DNA from: Cloacibacillus evryensis DSM 19522
GTDB lineage: Bacteria > Synergistota > Synergistia > Synergistales > Synergistaceae
NCBI RefSeq assembly: GCF_000585335.1
Contig: NZ_KK073872.1
Coordinates: 1,975,283 to 2,039,282 of the forward strand
Reading direction: 5' to 3'
DNA: 64,000 bases
The position numbers and the translations under genes are program-made. Below the pieces are notes generated by a model. It saw only the letters and a program-made list of their open reading frames with translations, was not told where the DNA came from and did no database searches. Positions 16,191 to 29,691 of the stretch are shown piece after piece. Within the stretch, counting starts at the first letter, position 1. Every line of letters begins with the position of its first letter.

Positions 16191-16400
16191 GGCTAAACTG
16201 AGTCTTTCAGATATACATAATACGGGAAGCGTATTAGAACAAAACAGTGATCCCGACTTTTATGATTACACGGAGCTCACGGTATACTCGTTGGCAAAGG
16301 GCGAAAAAATGGCGGATTGGAGTTGGCGTTCAGCCATCCCTGCTATCATAGCTCTGTGGCTTCGTATTTTGCCATGACGCGGGGCACGCGGCTTAACGCA

Positions 16401-16441
16401 CGAAGCGGGCCCCGCCAGATACAGGAAGGGGGCCCGCTTCG
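16401..16441 (-). terminator. Terminator hairpin after guaB
   Basis: Perfect 13-base stem CGAAGCGGGCCCC / GGGGCCCGCTTCG with a 15-base loop, 20 bases past the guaB stop. No strong T run on the minus side. Confidence 0.65.
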
Positions 16442-16460
16442 CTTATATTTATGCCGTCAA

Positions 16461-19150
<2,690 letters not shown>

Positions 19151-19153
19151 CGG

Positions 19154-20305
19154 CTACGGATGTATGCGGCCGAAGACCATTCTGCCGGCCGAGGTCTGAA
19201 GCATGGAGGTCACGGTGACTTTGACGCGTTCGCCGACATGGCGGTAACCGTCTTCAACGACGAGCATAGTGCCGTCGTCGAGATAACCGATGCCCTGATG
19301 ATTCTCCTTGCCAAGGCGTATGATGTCTATTTCGACCTTCTCGCCCGGCAGCAGCATCGGTTTGAGCGAGTTCGCGAGGTCGTTGACGTTGAGCACGTCG
19401 ACGCCCTCTATCTGAGCCACCTGGTTAAGGTTGTAGTCGGTGGTGATGACCTTGCCGCTAAGCTGGCGGGCAAGCACGACGAGCGCCTCGTCGACTTTGT
19501 CGCGCCCAAGCTCGCGCAGAGACATCTCAGGGATCTCGATCGTCAGCCCCTTGATCTTCTGCAGCTCGGTGACGACGGAGAGCCCGCGGCGTCCGCGCGT
19601 GCGGCGCAGCGAATCGGTCGAATCGGCGACCCCCTGTAGCTCGGCGAGAATGAAGCGCGGCAGCACGATCGTCCCTTCGAGGAAGCCCGTCTGCGCGACG
19701 TCGAGGATACGCCCGTCGATTATCGCGCTCGTGTCGAGCACCTTGGGGTACGAGACCACGACCTGCGTTCCGACGATATCTTCAATAACAGCCCCGTCGG
19801 CGCCCTTTTTCTTTGAGCGTGTAAGCTTGGACTTGAGGTCGATATTGGTCAGCATGTTCCAGAAATCGTCGCCGCGTTTGGCGAAAAAGCGCAGCCCCCA
19901 GTATCCGAGAGCCACGTTAAGCAGCACGGCGATATAGACGCCGACACCTCCGGGGATCTTCGCGAGCGGTATCGCGATCAGGTTTGCAAGAAGCAGCCCC
20001 AGTATGAGCCCTACCATACTTACTATCAGATCCGGCACGCTTACATTCTGTATTTTGGATTCGAAAAACTGTCCGAATTTTATTAATGCCCACCAAAACA
20101 AAGGTGCAAGAATAAAGCCGCAAGCTGCTGACAGCAGTACGATAAAAACGCTGGTCCCTATCGGGTGGATAAGGGACATCGAGGGCCACCAGTTTTCCTT
20201 GAGTATCAGCAGCGAAAACTGATAGCCGGCCGCGCCGCAGATGAATACCATTACCGCGGTGACCAGTCTTTTCATCACTTTTGAAAGTTCCATATCATGA
20301 CGCAT
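19154..20305 (-). CDS. PIN-TRAM domain membrane protein (YacL-like)
   Basis: 383 residues. Four hydrophobic helices (about 10-150) are followed by a PIN nuclease domain starting VVSYPKVLDTSAIIDGRILDV with the metal-binding aspartates. A C-terminal TRAM RNA-binding domain (from about 320) ends the protein. This architecture is that of Bacillus YacL-type proteins, commonly next to ispD/ispF as here. It is presumed to be a membrane-tethered RNase; function is not well established. GAGGAGG lies eight bases before ATG 20305. Confidence 0.9.
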   Translation of the reverse strand: MRHDMELSKVMKRLVTAVMVFICGAAGYQFSLLILKENWWPSMSLIHPIGTSVFIVLLSAACGFILAPLFWWALIKFGQFFESKIQNVSVPDLIVSMVGLILGLLLANLIAIPLAKIPGGVGVYIAVLLNVALGYWGLRFFAKRGDDFWNMLTNIDLKSKLTRSKKKGADGAVIEDIVGTQVVVSYPKVLDTSAIIDGRILDVAQTGFLEGTIVLPRFILAELQGVADSTDSLRRTRGRRGLSVVTELQKIKGLTIEIPEMSLRELGRDKVDEALVVLARQLSGKVITTDYNLNQVAQIEGVDVLNVNDLANSLKPMLLPGEKVEIDIIRLGKENHQGIGYLDDGTMLVVEDGYRHVGERVKVTVTSMLQTSAGRMVFGRIHP

Positions 20306-20394
20306 TTCTTTTTCCTCCTCTCTAAAAATTTCCTATGAACCTTATTACATTGCGCGAAAATCATCCGATTCTGCTGATGCAGACTTTTGCGAAA

Positions 20395-20994
20395 TCAGCT
20401 CATCTCCTTTCTTGACTCCATCGCCATATGCAGCGTCACACGGTCGGCAAAGCCGATGCTGCCCCCGACTGGGAGGCCGTAGGAGAGGCGCGAGATCTTC
20501 ACGGGCAGTTCCGCGAGCGCCTCCTGTATCGCGTAGGCGGTGAGATCGCCCTCTATGCGCGGAGAGGTGGCGAGTATTATCTCCTCGATGCCGCCCTCTT
20601 CAACGCGCTTTCGCAGGCGTTCGATGCTCTCTTCCGGTATCTCTTCGTCGTCAAGCGGCGAAAGCCTGCCGCCGAGGACGTGATAGATGCCGTTGAATAT
20701 CCCCGCCTGTTCCATCGCCACGCAGTCCTCTTCGCTTTCAACTATACACAGCAACTTCCCGTTCCGCAGCGGATCGGTGCAGATGGGACAGGGGTCGATA
20801 TCAGTTATCGCGCCGCATATACTGCAGCGGCGGATGTTCTCCGTCAGAGCGATGATCGCCCGGCCAAATTCCTCTATCTGCCCCGGCTCCTGCCTGAGCA
20901 GATAAAAAACCATCCGCCGGGCCGTCTTTTCACCGACGCCCGGAAGTTTGCTCCACTGTTTTATCAGCTTATGGACCGGCCCCGGCAGAGACAA
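20395..20994 (-). CDS. recR: Recombination mediator protein RecR
   Basis: 199 residues. It has an N-terminal helix-hairpin-helix (LPGVGEKTARRMVFYLL), a C4 zinc finger (CSICGAITDIDPCPIC), a Toprim domain (LCIVESEEDCVAMEQ, HVLGGRLSPLDD) and the C-terminal SYGLPVGG motif. It helps load RecA at gaps with RecF/RecO. The start is TTG at 20994, preceded by AGAGG at seven bases. It follows ybaB by ten bases, the standard pairing; dnaX, often upstream, is absent here. Confidence 0.98.
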   Translation of the reverse strand: MSLPGPVHKLIKQWSKLPGVGEKTARRMVFYLLRQEPGQIEEFGRAIIALTENIRRCSICGAITDIDPCPICTDPLRNGKLLCIVESEEDCVAMEQAGIFNGIYHVLGGRLSPLDDEEIPEESIERLRKRVEEGGIEEIILATSPRIEGDLTAYAIQEALAELPVKISRLSYGLPVGGSIGFADRVTLHMAMESRKEMS

Positions 20995-21004
20995 CGAAGC
21001 GCCT

Positions 21005-21316
21005 CTACATAAGCCCCGGTAAGCCGCCCATGCCGCCGGTGACGGAGTTCATCTTATCGTTTGAGAGCTCCTTGGACTTGGAGATCGCCTCTTTTACGGC
21101 GGAGAGCACAAGGTCTTCGAGCATCTCCACATCGTCAGGATTTACTACCTCTTTATCGATCGTTACGGAGAGGATGTCGCCATGTCCGTTGGCCGTCGCC
21201 TTAACGGCGCCGCCGCCCGCCGCGCCCTCGAGGACCGTGTTCTGCAGTTCCTCCTGCGCGAGCGCCATCTGCGCCTGCATCCTCTGAGCCTGTTTGATTA
21301 TCTTATCCATCTTCAT
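21005..21316 (-). CDS. ybaB: YbaB/EbfC family nucleoid-associated protein
   Basis: 103 residues, typical size. Small DNA-binding dimer with the family core (QAQRMQAQMALAQEEL, GGGAVKATANGHGDILSVTID) and a Gly/Met-rich tail (GGMGGLPGLM). Usually co-transcribed with recR, as here. A perfect minus-strand TATAAT at 21346-21341 gives a short leader containing AAAGGA. Confidence 0.95.
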   Translation of the reverse strand: MKMDKIIKQAQRMQAQMALAQEELQNTVLEGAAGGGAVKATANGHGDILSVTIDKEVVNPDDVEMLEDLVLSAVKEAISKSKELSNDKMNSVTGGMGGLPGLM

Positions 21317-21340
21317 CGCGGATCAATCCTTTCAATTTCT

Positions 21341-21369
21341 ATTATAAAATAGCATATTTTATCGCTAAA
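21341..21369 (-). promoter_or_regulatory. Probable ybaB-recR promoter
   Basis: TATAAT (21346-21341) with a weak TTTAGC 17 bases upstream on the minus strand. The predicted start lies about 18 bases before the ybaB ATG. Confidence 0.5.
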
Positions 21370-21381
21370 ATCATGGACAAA

Positions 21382-23133
21382 TTACTTATCGACCTTTATA
21401 TCGTCATTTTTATAGCTGTCGATATGCAAATATGTCAGCGCTAGATACCAGACGAACAGCGGCAGCTTTGTAAGCCTCCGCCAGCGCCACGGCTCCTGTA
21501 TCACGCGGTAAAGCCATTCCATCCCGACCTTCTGCCACATCTTCGGCGCGCGCGTGAGTCTTCCGGAGATGACGTCCATACTGCCGCCGATCCCCATGCC
21601 GATCACCGCGCCGGTCCTGCCGAGATACTCCTCAAGCCAATATTCCTGCTTCGGCACGCCCAGGCCGACGAAGAGGATATCCGTCTCCGCGCCGCGTATC
21701 GCGGCACAGATGTCGCCGGTCTCCTCCGTTTTGAAGAAGCCGTCGCAGGTCCCGACCACCGTGAGGCCGGGGAACTTTTCCTCGAGCCTGTCCGCAGCCG
21801 CCTCCGCAACGCCGGGAGCTCCGCCCAGCATCCAAACGCGCCAGCCCTCATAGGCGGCGCGGCGGCAGAGATGTTCGGTGAATTCTACACCCGGTATGCG
21901 CTCCTGTATAGGGGTGCCGATAAGTTTAAGCGCCCCGATAAGCCCAGCGCCGTCCGGCAGGACAAGCCCCGCGCCGCGCACGATGCGGCGGTAGTCCTCG
22001 TCGGTGCGGCTTCGCAGCGCCGCGAGCGCGTCGGGAGTCACTATTATGTGAGGCGTCCGTTCCGTCTTTATCCAGTGCTGCACCTTCGTGAGGGCATAGT
22101 TAAGCGAGATGTTGTCGACGGTGACGCCCCATAATACAGGTTTCCGGCACTCGCCGTTCATCTTCGCCCGCTTGTATTTAAACGTGTAAACCATCCAAAT
22201 CACTCCGAATACGCCGCCGACGGCGGCGAGAAGATATAGGAAGTCCGGCATTCCGATCTGGATCGCGGAGACGAGACAGCCAAGAACGGCGCAGACCGTG
22301 ACGACAAGGTAAATCGCGACCGGATGCGTGTGGCCGCGTGTGATGAGCTTCCGGTAAAGTATGAGGTTGCCCGTCGTCCGCGGGGAAAAGGCGGCGCTGA
22401 TGACGCCCATCGAGGTCTCGGTTATCGGCAGCGCGAAGAAACCGAGCGGCAGCAGAGCGAGAGTGTAGAAGGTTATCCCCTTGCTCACGCCGAGGATGGA
22501 GAGCCCCGCGAAGAGCGTGCCCCATAGCCCGGTAAGCGGCTCGGTGAGCCGGCGGTAGGCGTAGATGTGGCGGCTCCAGAAGACGAGCAGCAGCACGAGG
22601 CCGATCATGCAGATCTGCGAGGCGTCGTGCAGGCTCTGCGACGACGAGAGGATGACGACGGATATCATCGTCCAACTGACGGTGAGCAGCAGTCCGCAGA
22701 GTCCCGGTATCTCGTCGATCTCCTGGAAGAAGATGGGGAATATGCCCACCCAAAGAGTGCTGATGGCGACCGAGGCGAAGTACGAGAGATAATAGTATTC
22801 ACCGTTGGTAAATTCAATAAAGGCGATGCGCGGCCCGAAAAGAGAGAATACGAGGCCGATCAGAAAATAAAGGAAACGCAGATTTTTCCCCTTCGTCGCC
22901 CGCTGGCAGAAGCCGATACAGGCCGAGGCGACGCCCGCGGCGACCGTGATGCGCAGCGGCCCGTCCGGCATCCAGATGCCGCAGAGGGCCCACGCCCCCA
23001 CGAGCGTGATGTCTTTCAGATAATAATATTGGTCGCTTTCAAGGTATTTTTTAAAAAACTTCTGTATCGATATACAGATCAAAGCAACCATCGCGACCAT
23101 GATCACAGTCGTTCCATATGAACTGTTAAACAT
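21382..23133 (-). CDS. WecG/TagA-family glycosyltransferase fused to a degenerate WecA/MraY-like membrane domain
   Basis: 583 residues. The C-terminal 245 residues are a complete WecG/TagA/CpsF (GT26) transferase (TPDALAALRSRT, LPDGAGLIGALKL, RIPGVEF, VGLGVPKQEYWLEE, MGIGGSMDVISG), which adds an N-acetylhexosaminuronate or ManNAc-type sugar to a lipid-linked acceptor. The first 320 residues are about ten membrane helices whose order and spacing follow the polyprenyl-phosphate HexNAc-phosphate transferases. The catalytic motifs are lost: the NxxDGxDGL position reads FQEIDEIPGL and GDTGS reads RRLTEP. The membrane half is therefore probably a dead enzyme used as anchor or lipid-binding partner. 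The distant polysaccharide cluster lacks this GT26 type. Confidence 0.85.
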   Translation of the reverse strand: MFNSSYGTTVIMVAMVALICISIQKFFKKYLESDQYYYLKDITLVGAWALCGIWMPDGPLRITVAAGVASACIGFCQRATKGKNLRFLYFLIGLVFSLFGPRIAFIEFTNGEYYYLSYFASVAISTLWVGIFPIFFQEIDEIPGLCGLLLTVSWTMISVVILSSSQSLHDASQICMIGLVLLLVFWSRHIYAYRRLTEPLTGLWGTLFAGLSILGVSKGITFYTLALLPLGFFALPITETSMGVISAAFSPRTTGNLILYRKLITRGHTHPVAIYLVVTVCAVLGCLVSAIQIGMPDFLYLLAAVGGVFGVIWMVYTFKYKRAKMNGECRKPVLWGVTVDNISLNYALTKVQHWIKTERTPHIIVTPDALAALRSRTDEDYRRIVRGAGLVLPDGAGLIGALKLIGTPIQERIPGVEFTEHLCRRAAYEGWRVWMLGGAPGVAEAAADRLEEKFPGLTVVGTCDGFFKTEETGDICAAIRGAETDILFVGLGVPKQEYWLEEYLGRTGAVIGMGIGGSMDVISGRLTRAPKMWQKVGMEWLYRVIQEPWRWRRLTKLPLFVWYLALTYLHIDSYKNDDIKVDK

Positions 23134-23189
23134 AATAAAGCCCGGCTCCCGTCAAATAAAAATAAAGCCAACATCCCCATATATCGTAT

Positions 23190-23233
23190 CATAAAAAAGA
23201 GAAGCCGCAAGATAGATTTTATCATGCGGCTTC
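23190..23233 (-). terminator. Rho-independent terminator after serS
   Basis: Stem GAAGCCGCA / TGCGGCTTC (9 bases), followed on the minus strand by TCTTTTTTAT. It ends the uvrC-rib-serS run. Confidence 0.92.
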
Positions 23234-23253
23234 CGATCGCCTGTTATTTTATC

Positions 23254-25019
<1,766 letters not shown>

Positions 25020-25103
25020 TAAAAATTCCTCCCGTAACGTAAAATATTTTTATAAAAAACTTCCGCCTTGATCTGTCGACCTGACGGCGGGTATGTCCGG
25101 CGG

Positions 25104-26348
25104 TTATTTATGGAAACCGCAGTCTTGACAGCCGTATTCCCTCTCGTTGTTGAGCATGTGCCCCATCTTGCAGATCTTCGTATTCATGTAGCGCTCGTTG
25201 TAGGGATTCGGCGCGACCTCTATCGGCACGCGCTCCGAGATCTCGAGGCCATAGCCCGCGAGCCCCGTTATCTTGACGGGATTGTTCGTCATCAGGCGCA
25301 GCTTCTTGAGGCCGAGGTCGGCCAGGATCTGCGCGCCCACGCCGTAGTCGCGCTGGTCCGGGGCGAAGCCGAGGGCGATGTTCGCCTCGACGGTGTCAAG
25401 CCCCTTATCCTGAAGGTCATAGGCCTTGAGCTTCGCGAGCAGGCCGATGCCGCGCCCCTCCTGGCGCAGATAGAGCAGCACGCCGCGCCCCTCCTTTTCG
25501 ATCATCGACATCGCGGTGTGCAGCTGCTGGCCGCAGTCGCAGCGCAGCGAACCGAGCAGGTCCCCCGTGAAGCATTCCGAATGGACGCGGGTGAGGACCG
25601 GTTCGTCGCCCGAGAGATCCCCTTTGACGAGCGCGAGATGGACGGCTCCGGGGTTGTCCCCGTAGGGGCTCGTGTAAACGTGGCAGATGAAGTCTCCCCA
25701 CTGCGTCGGCATGTGGACCGCGACCTCTTTTTTGACGAACTTCTCGCGGATGACGCGGTAGCGGATGAGATTCTCCACCGAGATTATCTTCAGTCCCTCT
25801 TTATTCGCGAAATCCAGAAGCTGCGGCAGGCGCGCCATGCTTCCGTCGCCGTTCATTATTTCGCAGATGACCCCCGCGGGATGAAGCCCGGCGAGGCGGG
25901 TGAGGTCAACGGCAGCCTCCGTGTGTCCGGCGCGCTGCAGGACGCCTCCGGGGCGCGCGATGAGAGGAAATATGTGTCCTGGTCTGTGAAAATCCTCTGC
26001 AACAGCTTCGGGCTGGGCGAGCGCGCGCGCCGTGAAGGCGCGTTCCTCCGCCGAGATGCCGGTGGTGGTCCCGCGCATGTGGTCGACGGAGACGGTAAAG
26101 GCCGTGCCGTGCGCGTCCGTGTTATGTTCGACCATCGGCGCGAGGTCGAGCCGCTGCGCCTGCTGGCACGAGAGCGGCACGCAGACTAGTCCGCGCGCCT
26201 TGGTTATCATGTAGTTTATATCTTCCGTGCGGCAGTGGTCCGCCGCCATCACAAGGTCGCCCTCGTTTTCCCGGTTTTCGTCGTCTACGACGACCACCAT
26301 CTTTCCTGCCTGAATATCGGCTATCGCCTCTTCGATTGTGTTGAACAT
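25104..26348 (-). CDS. ribBA: Bifunctional DHBP synthase / GTP cyclohydrolase II
   Basis: 414 residues from ATG 26348; GGAGGGG lies just upstream, and the longer frame to 26381 would overlap ribE. The N-terminal half is 3,4-dihydroxy-2-butanone-4-phosphate synthase ([29 protein letters not shown]). The C-terminal half is GTP cyclohydrolase II with zinc cysteines in [16 protein letters not shown] and RQEGRGIGL. Together they make both riboflavin precursors from ribulose 5-phosphate and GTP. Confidence 0.97.
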   Translation of the reverse strand: MFNTIEEAIADIQAGKMVVVVDDENRENEGDLVMAADHCRTEDINYMITKARGLVCVPLSCQQAQRLDLAPMVEHNTDAHGTAFTVSVDHMRGTTTGISAEERAFTARALAQPEAVAEDFHRPGHIFPLIARPGGVLQRAGHTEAAVDLTRLAGLHPAGVICEIMNGDGSMARLPQLLDFANKEGLKIISVENLIRYRVIREKFVKKEVAVHMPTQWGDFICHVYTSPYGDNPGAVHLALVKGDLSGDEPVLTRVHSECFTGDLLGSLRCDCGQQLHTAMSMIEKEGRGVLLYLRQEGRGIGLLAKLKAYDLQDKGLDTVEANIALGFAPDQRDYGVGAQILADLGLKKLRLMTNNPVKITGLAGYGLEISERVPIEVAPNPYNERYMNTKICKMGHMLNNEREYGCQDCGFHK

Positions 26349-26367
26349 CTTTTCCCCTCCAACTTTA

Positions 26368-27033
26368 TCAGTTCCAGCCATACTCAGTAAGTTTATCCCA
26401 AGTGAGCGGATTTTTCATCTTTCCGCTGCCATTTTTTTCGCCGAATGCGGCTTCCATGAACTTTTTTATATACTTGCCGATCATATCGGTCTCAATGTTG
26501 ACGGCATCCCCGGCCTTCAGCTCCCTCAGCGTCGTCTCCGCGAGGGTGGTCGGTATCACGCCGACGGAGAAAAAATCCATCTCGGCGTCGATCACGGTGA
26601 GGCTCACGCCGTCTATCGTGACCGAGCCCTTCTCCACGATCCCCGCGAGCAGCTCTTCCGGCGCGGTGAAGTATATTTTTTCCGTCTTGTCGAGCGACTC
26701 TATCCGGGAGACGTTCGCCATGCCGTCGACGTGTCCCGCGACAAGATGGCCGTCAAGGCGGGAATCCAGCCGCATCGCGCGCTCAAGGTTGACGGGAGAA
26801 CCGACCTTCAGGCCGCCCAGCTTCGTGCGCGCCTGCGTCTCCGGCATCATCTGCACCTTGAACGAGTTGGCGTCGAAAAAGGTAACGGTATTGCAGGCTC
26901 CCGAGAGTGCCACGGAATCGCCCAGGCGCAGCTCCGAGGCTATCGCCGGGGCCTGGATCGTCAGTTCCACCACGTCGCCCGCCGGCATTACGGCGGCAAC
27001 GGTGCCTATCGTCTCTATAAGTCCGGTGAACAT
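26368..27033 (-). CDS. ribE: Riboflavin synthase, alpha chain
   Basis: 221 residues with the two tandem lumazine-binding barrels ([10 protein letters not shown] at the start and [12 protein letters not shown] in the second repeat). It dismutates two lumazines into riboflavin and the ribityl pyrimidine. The start lies inside the last 19 bases of ribD, a coupled overlap. Confidence 0.96.
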   Translation of the reverse strand: MFTGLIETIGTVAAVMPAGDVVELTIQAPAIASELRLGDSVALSGACNTVTFFDANSFKVQMMPETQARTKLGGLKVGSPVNLERAMRLDSRLDGHLVAGHVDGMANVSRIESLDKTEKIYFTAPEELLAGIVEKGSVTIDGVSLTVIDAEMDFFSVGVIPTTLAETTLRELKAGDAVNIETDMIGKYIKKFMEAAFGEKNGSGKMKNPLTWDKLTEYGWN

Positions 27034-28109
27034 TCAAAAACACCCCTTATCAGCAGATCTTCTCCGCATTTTGTATATTCCGCGTCTCTCAGGCACGGGA
27101 CCGCCGCCATATTTGAAAATGCCAGCCCGTCCGCAAACGAGGGACCGCGCCCGATGATCTTCGGCGCGACAAAGAGCGCAAGCTCGTCACAGAGCCCCTC
27201 TCCTATGAAAGCCGACGTCACGCCCGCTCCCGCCTCTACCATCAAATAGTTCACGTCCATCGCGCAGAGCCTTTTCAGCACAGCGCCGAGAAAGGAGGCT
27301 CCCGACGCGACGGTCTCTATCCTCGCTCCCGCCTCCGCAAGCGCGGAAGCTTTGGCCGCGGGGGCGGCCTCCGTCGTGAAGATCACGACGCCGCCGGCCA
27401 GTATCTTGGCGCGGGGAGGCGTCCGCAGGCTGCGGTCGAGTATCACGCGCAGCGGCATCTCTCCCGGCGCGTCGCGCACCGTGAGCAGAGGGTCGTCGGC
27501 GATGACCGTACCCACTCCCGTAAGCACGGCGTCGCTTTCGGCCCTCATCGCATGCACGCGCGCGCGGGACTCGACGCCGGTGATCCATTTGCTCTCGCCG
27601 CCCGCGAGCGCGGTTTTGCCGTCAAGCGAGGCGGCGCACTTGACCGTCACCCACGGACGGCCCATGGACATGCGCCTGATAAAGCCGCGGTTCATCCACC
27701 GGCACTCGTCCTCAAGCAGGCCGCACTTCACCTCAACGCCGGCAGCCCGGAGTTTCTCAAGGCCGCGCCCAGCGACCCGGGGGTTGGGGTCGGCCATCCC
27801 CGCGACGACACGGCGCGGCCGGTGAGCCGCGAGCATATCGGCGCAGGGTGGCGTCCTGCCGTAATGCGAACAGGGTTCCAGAGTCACATAGACGTCCGCC
27901 TCCGCGATATCGCCGCCCGCGTCGCGCACCGCCTCGACCTCCGCGTGCGGCCCGCCGCATATCTTATGCCAGCCGCGCCCGATTATCACGCCGTCGCGCA
28001 CGACGACACAGCCGACGCGCGGGTTGGGGCTGCACCGGCGCCCGTTGCGCGCCAACTCCAGCGCGCAGTTCATGTAATATTCGTCAATCTTGCCCTTCGG
28101 CAGCTCCAT
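27015..28109 (-). CDS. ribD: Bifunctional riboflavin deaminase/reductase RibD
   Basis: 364 residues from ATG 28109 (AAGGAG ten bases upstream; GTG 28118 is the alternative). The N-terminal deaminase has zinc motif HAEVEAV and PCSHYGRTPPC. The C-terminal reductase has KCAASLDGKTA and MVEAGAGVTSAF. It carries out the second and third steps of the pyrimidine branch. It overlaps the end of uvrC by 26 bases, so the riboflavin genes appear to share the uvrC transcript. I see no FMN riboswitch before ribD. Confidence 0.96.
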   Translation of the reverse strand: MELPKGKIDEYYMNCALELARNGRRCSPNPRVGCVVVRDGVIIGRGWHKICGGPHAEVEAVRDAGGDIAEADVYVTLEPCSHYGRTPPCADMLAAHRPRRVVAGMADPNPRVAGRGLEKLRAAGVEVKCGLLEDECRWMNRGFIRRMSMGRPWVTVKCAASLDGKTALAGGESKWITGVESRARVHAMRAESDAVLTGVGTVIADDPLLTVRDAPGEMPLRVILDRSLRTPPRAKILAGGVVIFTTEAAPAAKASALAEAGARIETVASGASFLGAVLKRLCAMDVNYLMVEAGAGVTSAFIGEGLCDELALFVAPKIIGRGPSFADGLAFSNMAAVPCLRDAEYTKCGEDLLIRGVFECSPDL

Positions 28110-29601
28110 CGGCGACACTCTCCTTCGAGATACTGTTTATATCATCAGAGCTCTCTTCATTCAGCTTGGCCAATATCCTCTTCGCAAGCGCCGGCCCGAT
28201 CCCCGGCGCGGCGGCGAGCTCCCCGGCGGGCAGATCCTTTATCGCCTTAACGCTCCCGAACCTCGTGATGAGCATCGCGGCCTTGGCCTTGCCGATGCCG
28301 GGGACCTCCTCTATCTTGCTCCGCTTGAAGCTCTGGGCGCGCCGCGTCCGGTGCGAAGTTATCGCGAAACGGTGCGACTCGTCGCGCACATGCTGAAGAA
28401 GGCGAAGCACCGGATCGGTATGATCGAGGCGTATCGGCTCCTTGCGGTTCGGAAGGTAGACCTCCTCAAATTCCTTCGCCAGCGAAACTATCGGAATGTT
28501 GTGAATGCCGAGATCGTCAAGGGCCTGCATCGCGAAGTCCAGCTGTATCGGGCCGCCGTCGATCAGGATCAACTGCGGCAGCGGCTCCTGCCCCTCAAGA
28601 CAGCGGCCGTAGCGCCGCGTCAGCGTCTCCTTCATCGAGCGGAAGTCGTCGATCCCCTCCACCGTCCTGATGTTGAACTTCCTGTACAGGGAGGGATTCG
28701 GATAGCCCTGTTCAAAGACCACGGCGACGCCGACTGTATACTCCCCCGCGCTGTGCGAGATGTCAAAGCCGTCGATGCGCCACGGCAGGATGGGAAGATC
28801 GAAGGCCCGCTGCATGGCGTTCAGCACCTCGAAGAAATTATCCTGCCCCGAAGGGATGTCGGGGGTCGTATGCTGCTGGCGGCTGACGCGCCAGATCGCG
28901 CGTATCGTATCGCGCAGATGCGCCGCCTCCTCAAAGCGCGTCTCACGCGCGGCCCTGTCCATCCGCCGGCGCAGCCGCTCGATGAGTTCCGCCCCCTGCC
29001 CCTGCAAAAGCAGCGCGACGTCCGCGACACGGTCGCGGTACTCGTGCTCCGTACAGAGTTCGCAGCAGGGCGCGAGGCAGCGTCCGAGCGAATACTTCAT
29101 GCAGGGCCTGCCGCCCGTCGGCTTCGCGAGTTCGCTCTTGCAGGAGCGCAGCGGCAGATAACGCTCCACAAGCCGCAGGAGCGCGCGCACCTCCTGCACA
29201 CGCACATAGGGGCCGATGTAGACGGCCCCGTCGTCGAGCTTGATGCGCGTCACGACGATACGCGGGTACTTTTCGGCGGTGATCTTTATATAGGCGTAGC
29301 GTTCGTTCATCTTGAGATCCACATTGAAAAAGGGCTGGTAAAGCTTTATAAGCCTGTTCTCCAGGATCAGCGCCTCTATCTCGCTCTCCGTGCGCATCGT
29401 AGAGATATCGCGTATCGTCGCTACGAGCTTGCGCAGGCGCGGCGAGGCGAAATTGCTGTGGCGAAAATAGGAGGAGACCCTTTTTTTGAGGGATTTCGCC
29501 TTCCCGATATATATTATGTCCCCATGCTCGTCGCGCATGAGGTAGACTCCCGGCTTATCAGGGAAGCCCTTTACAAATTTTATCAATTCTTCCTTATTCA
29601 A
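28084..29601 (-). CDS. uvrC: Excinuclease ABC subunit C
   Basis: 505 residues from a TTG start at 29601, which has AAAGGA eight bases upstream; the longer frame to 29655 has no such site. Domains: GIY-YIG nuclease (PGVYLMRDEHGDIIYIGKAK) at the N-terminus, the Cys-rich region (PCMKYSLGRCLAPC), a UVR helix pair that binds UvrB, an RNase H-like nuclease (GFDISHSAG, LILIDGGPIQL) and C-terminal helix-hairpin-helices. It makes both incisions in nucleotide excision repair. It is shorter than the usual roughly 600 residues, mainly between domains. Confidence 0.95.
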   Translation of the reverse strand: MNKEELIKFVKGFPDKPGVYLMRDEHGDIIYIGKAKSLKKRVSSYFRHSNFASPRLRKLVATIRDISTMRTESEIEALILENRLIKLYQPFFNVDLKMNERYAYIKITAEKYPRIVVTRIKLDDGAVYIGPYVRVQEVRALLRLVERYLPLRSCKSELAKPTGGRPCMKYSLGRCLAPCCELCTEHEYRDRVADVALLLQGQGAELIERLRRRMDRAARETRFEEAAHLRDTIRAIWRVSRQQHTTPDIPSGQDNFFEVLNAMQRAFDLPILPWRIDGFDISHSAGEYTVGVAVVFEQGYPNPSLYRKFNIRTVEGIDDFRSMKETLTRRYGRCLEGQEPLPQLILIDGGPIQLDFAMQALDDLGIHNIPIVSLAKEFEEVYLPNRKEPIRLDHTDPVLRLLQHVRDESHRFAITSHRTRRAQSFKRSKIEEVPGIGKAKAAMLITRFGSVKAIKDLPAGELAAAPGIGPALAKRILAKLNEESSDDINSISKESVADGAAEGQD

Positions 29602-29691
29602 AAAATTAATCCTTTCTGTGATTGCAGTCCGCCACCACATGGTATAGGATATCACAATAACGTGTAAGAAGTAACGCGGAGGTGCTTATTG

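Noticed and set aside
16189-16377. 62-codon plus-strand frame
   Set aside because: Its start is the complement of the secreted pseudogene's ATG, it has no ribosome site, and it recalls no known family. It could be a relic but is not supported.
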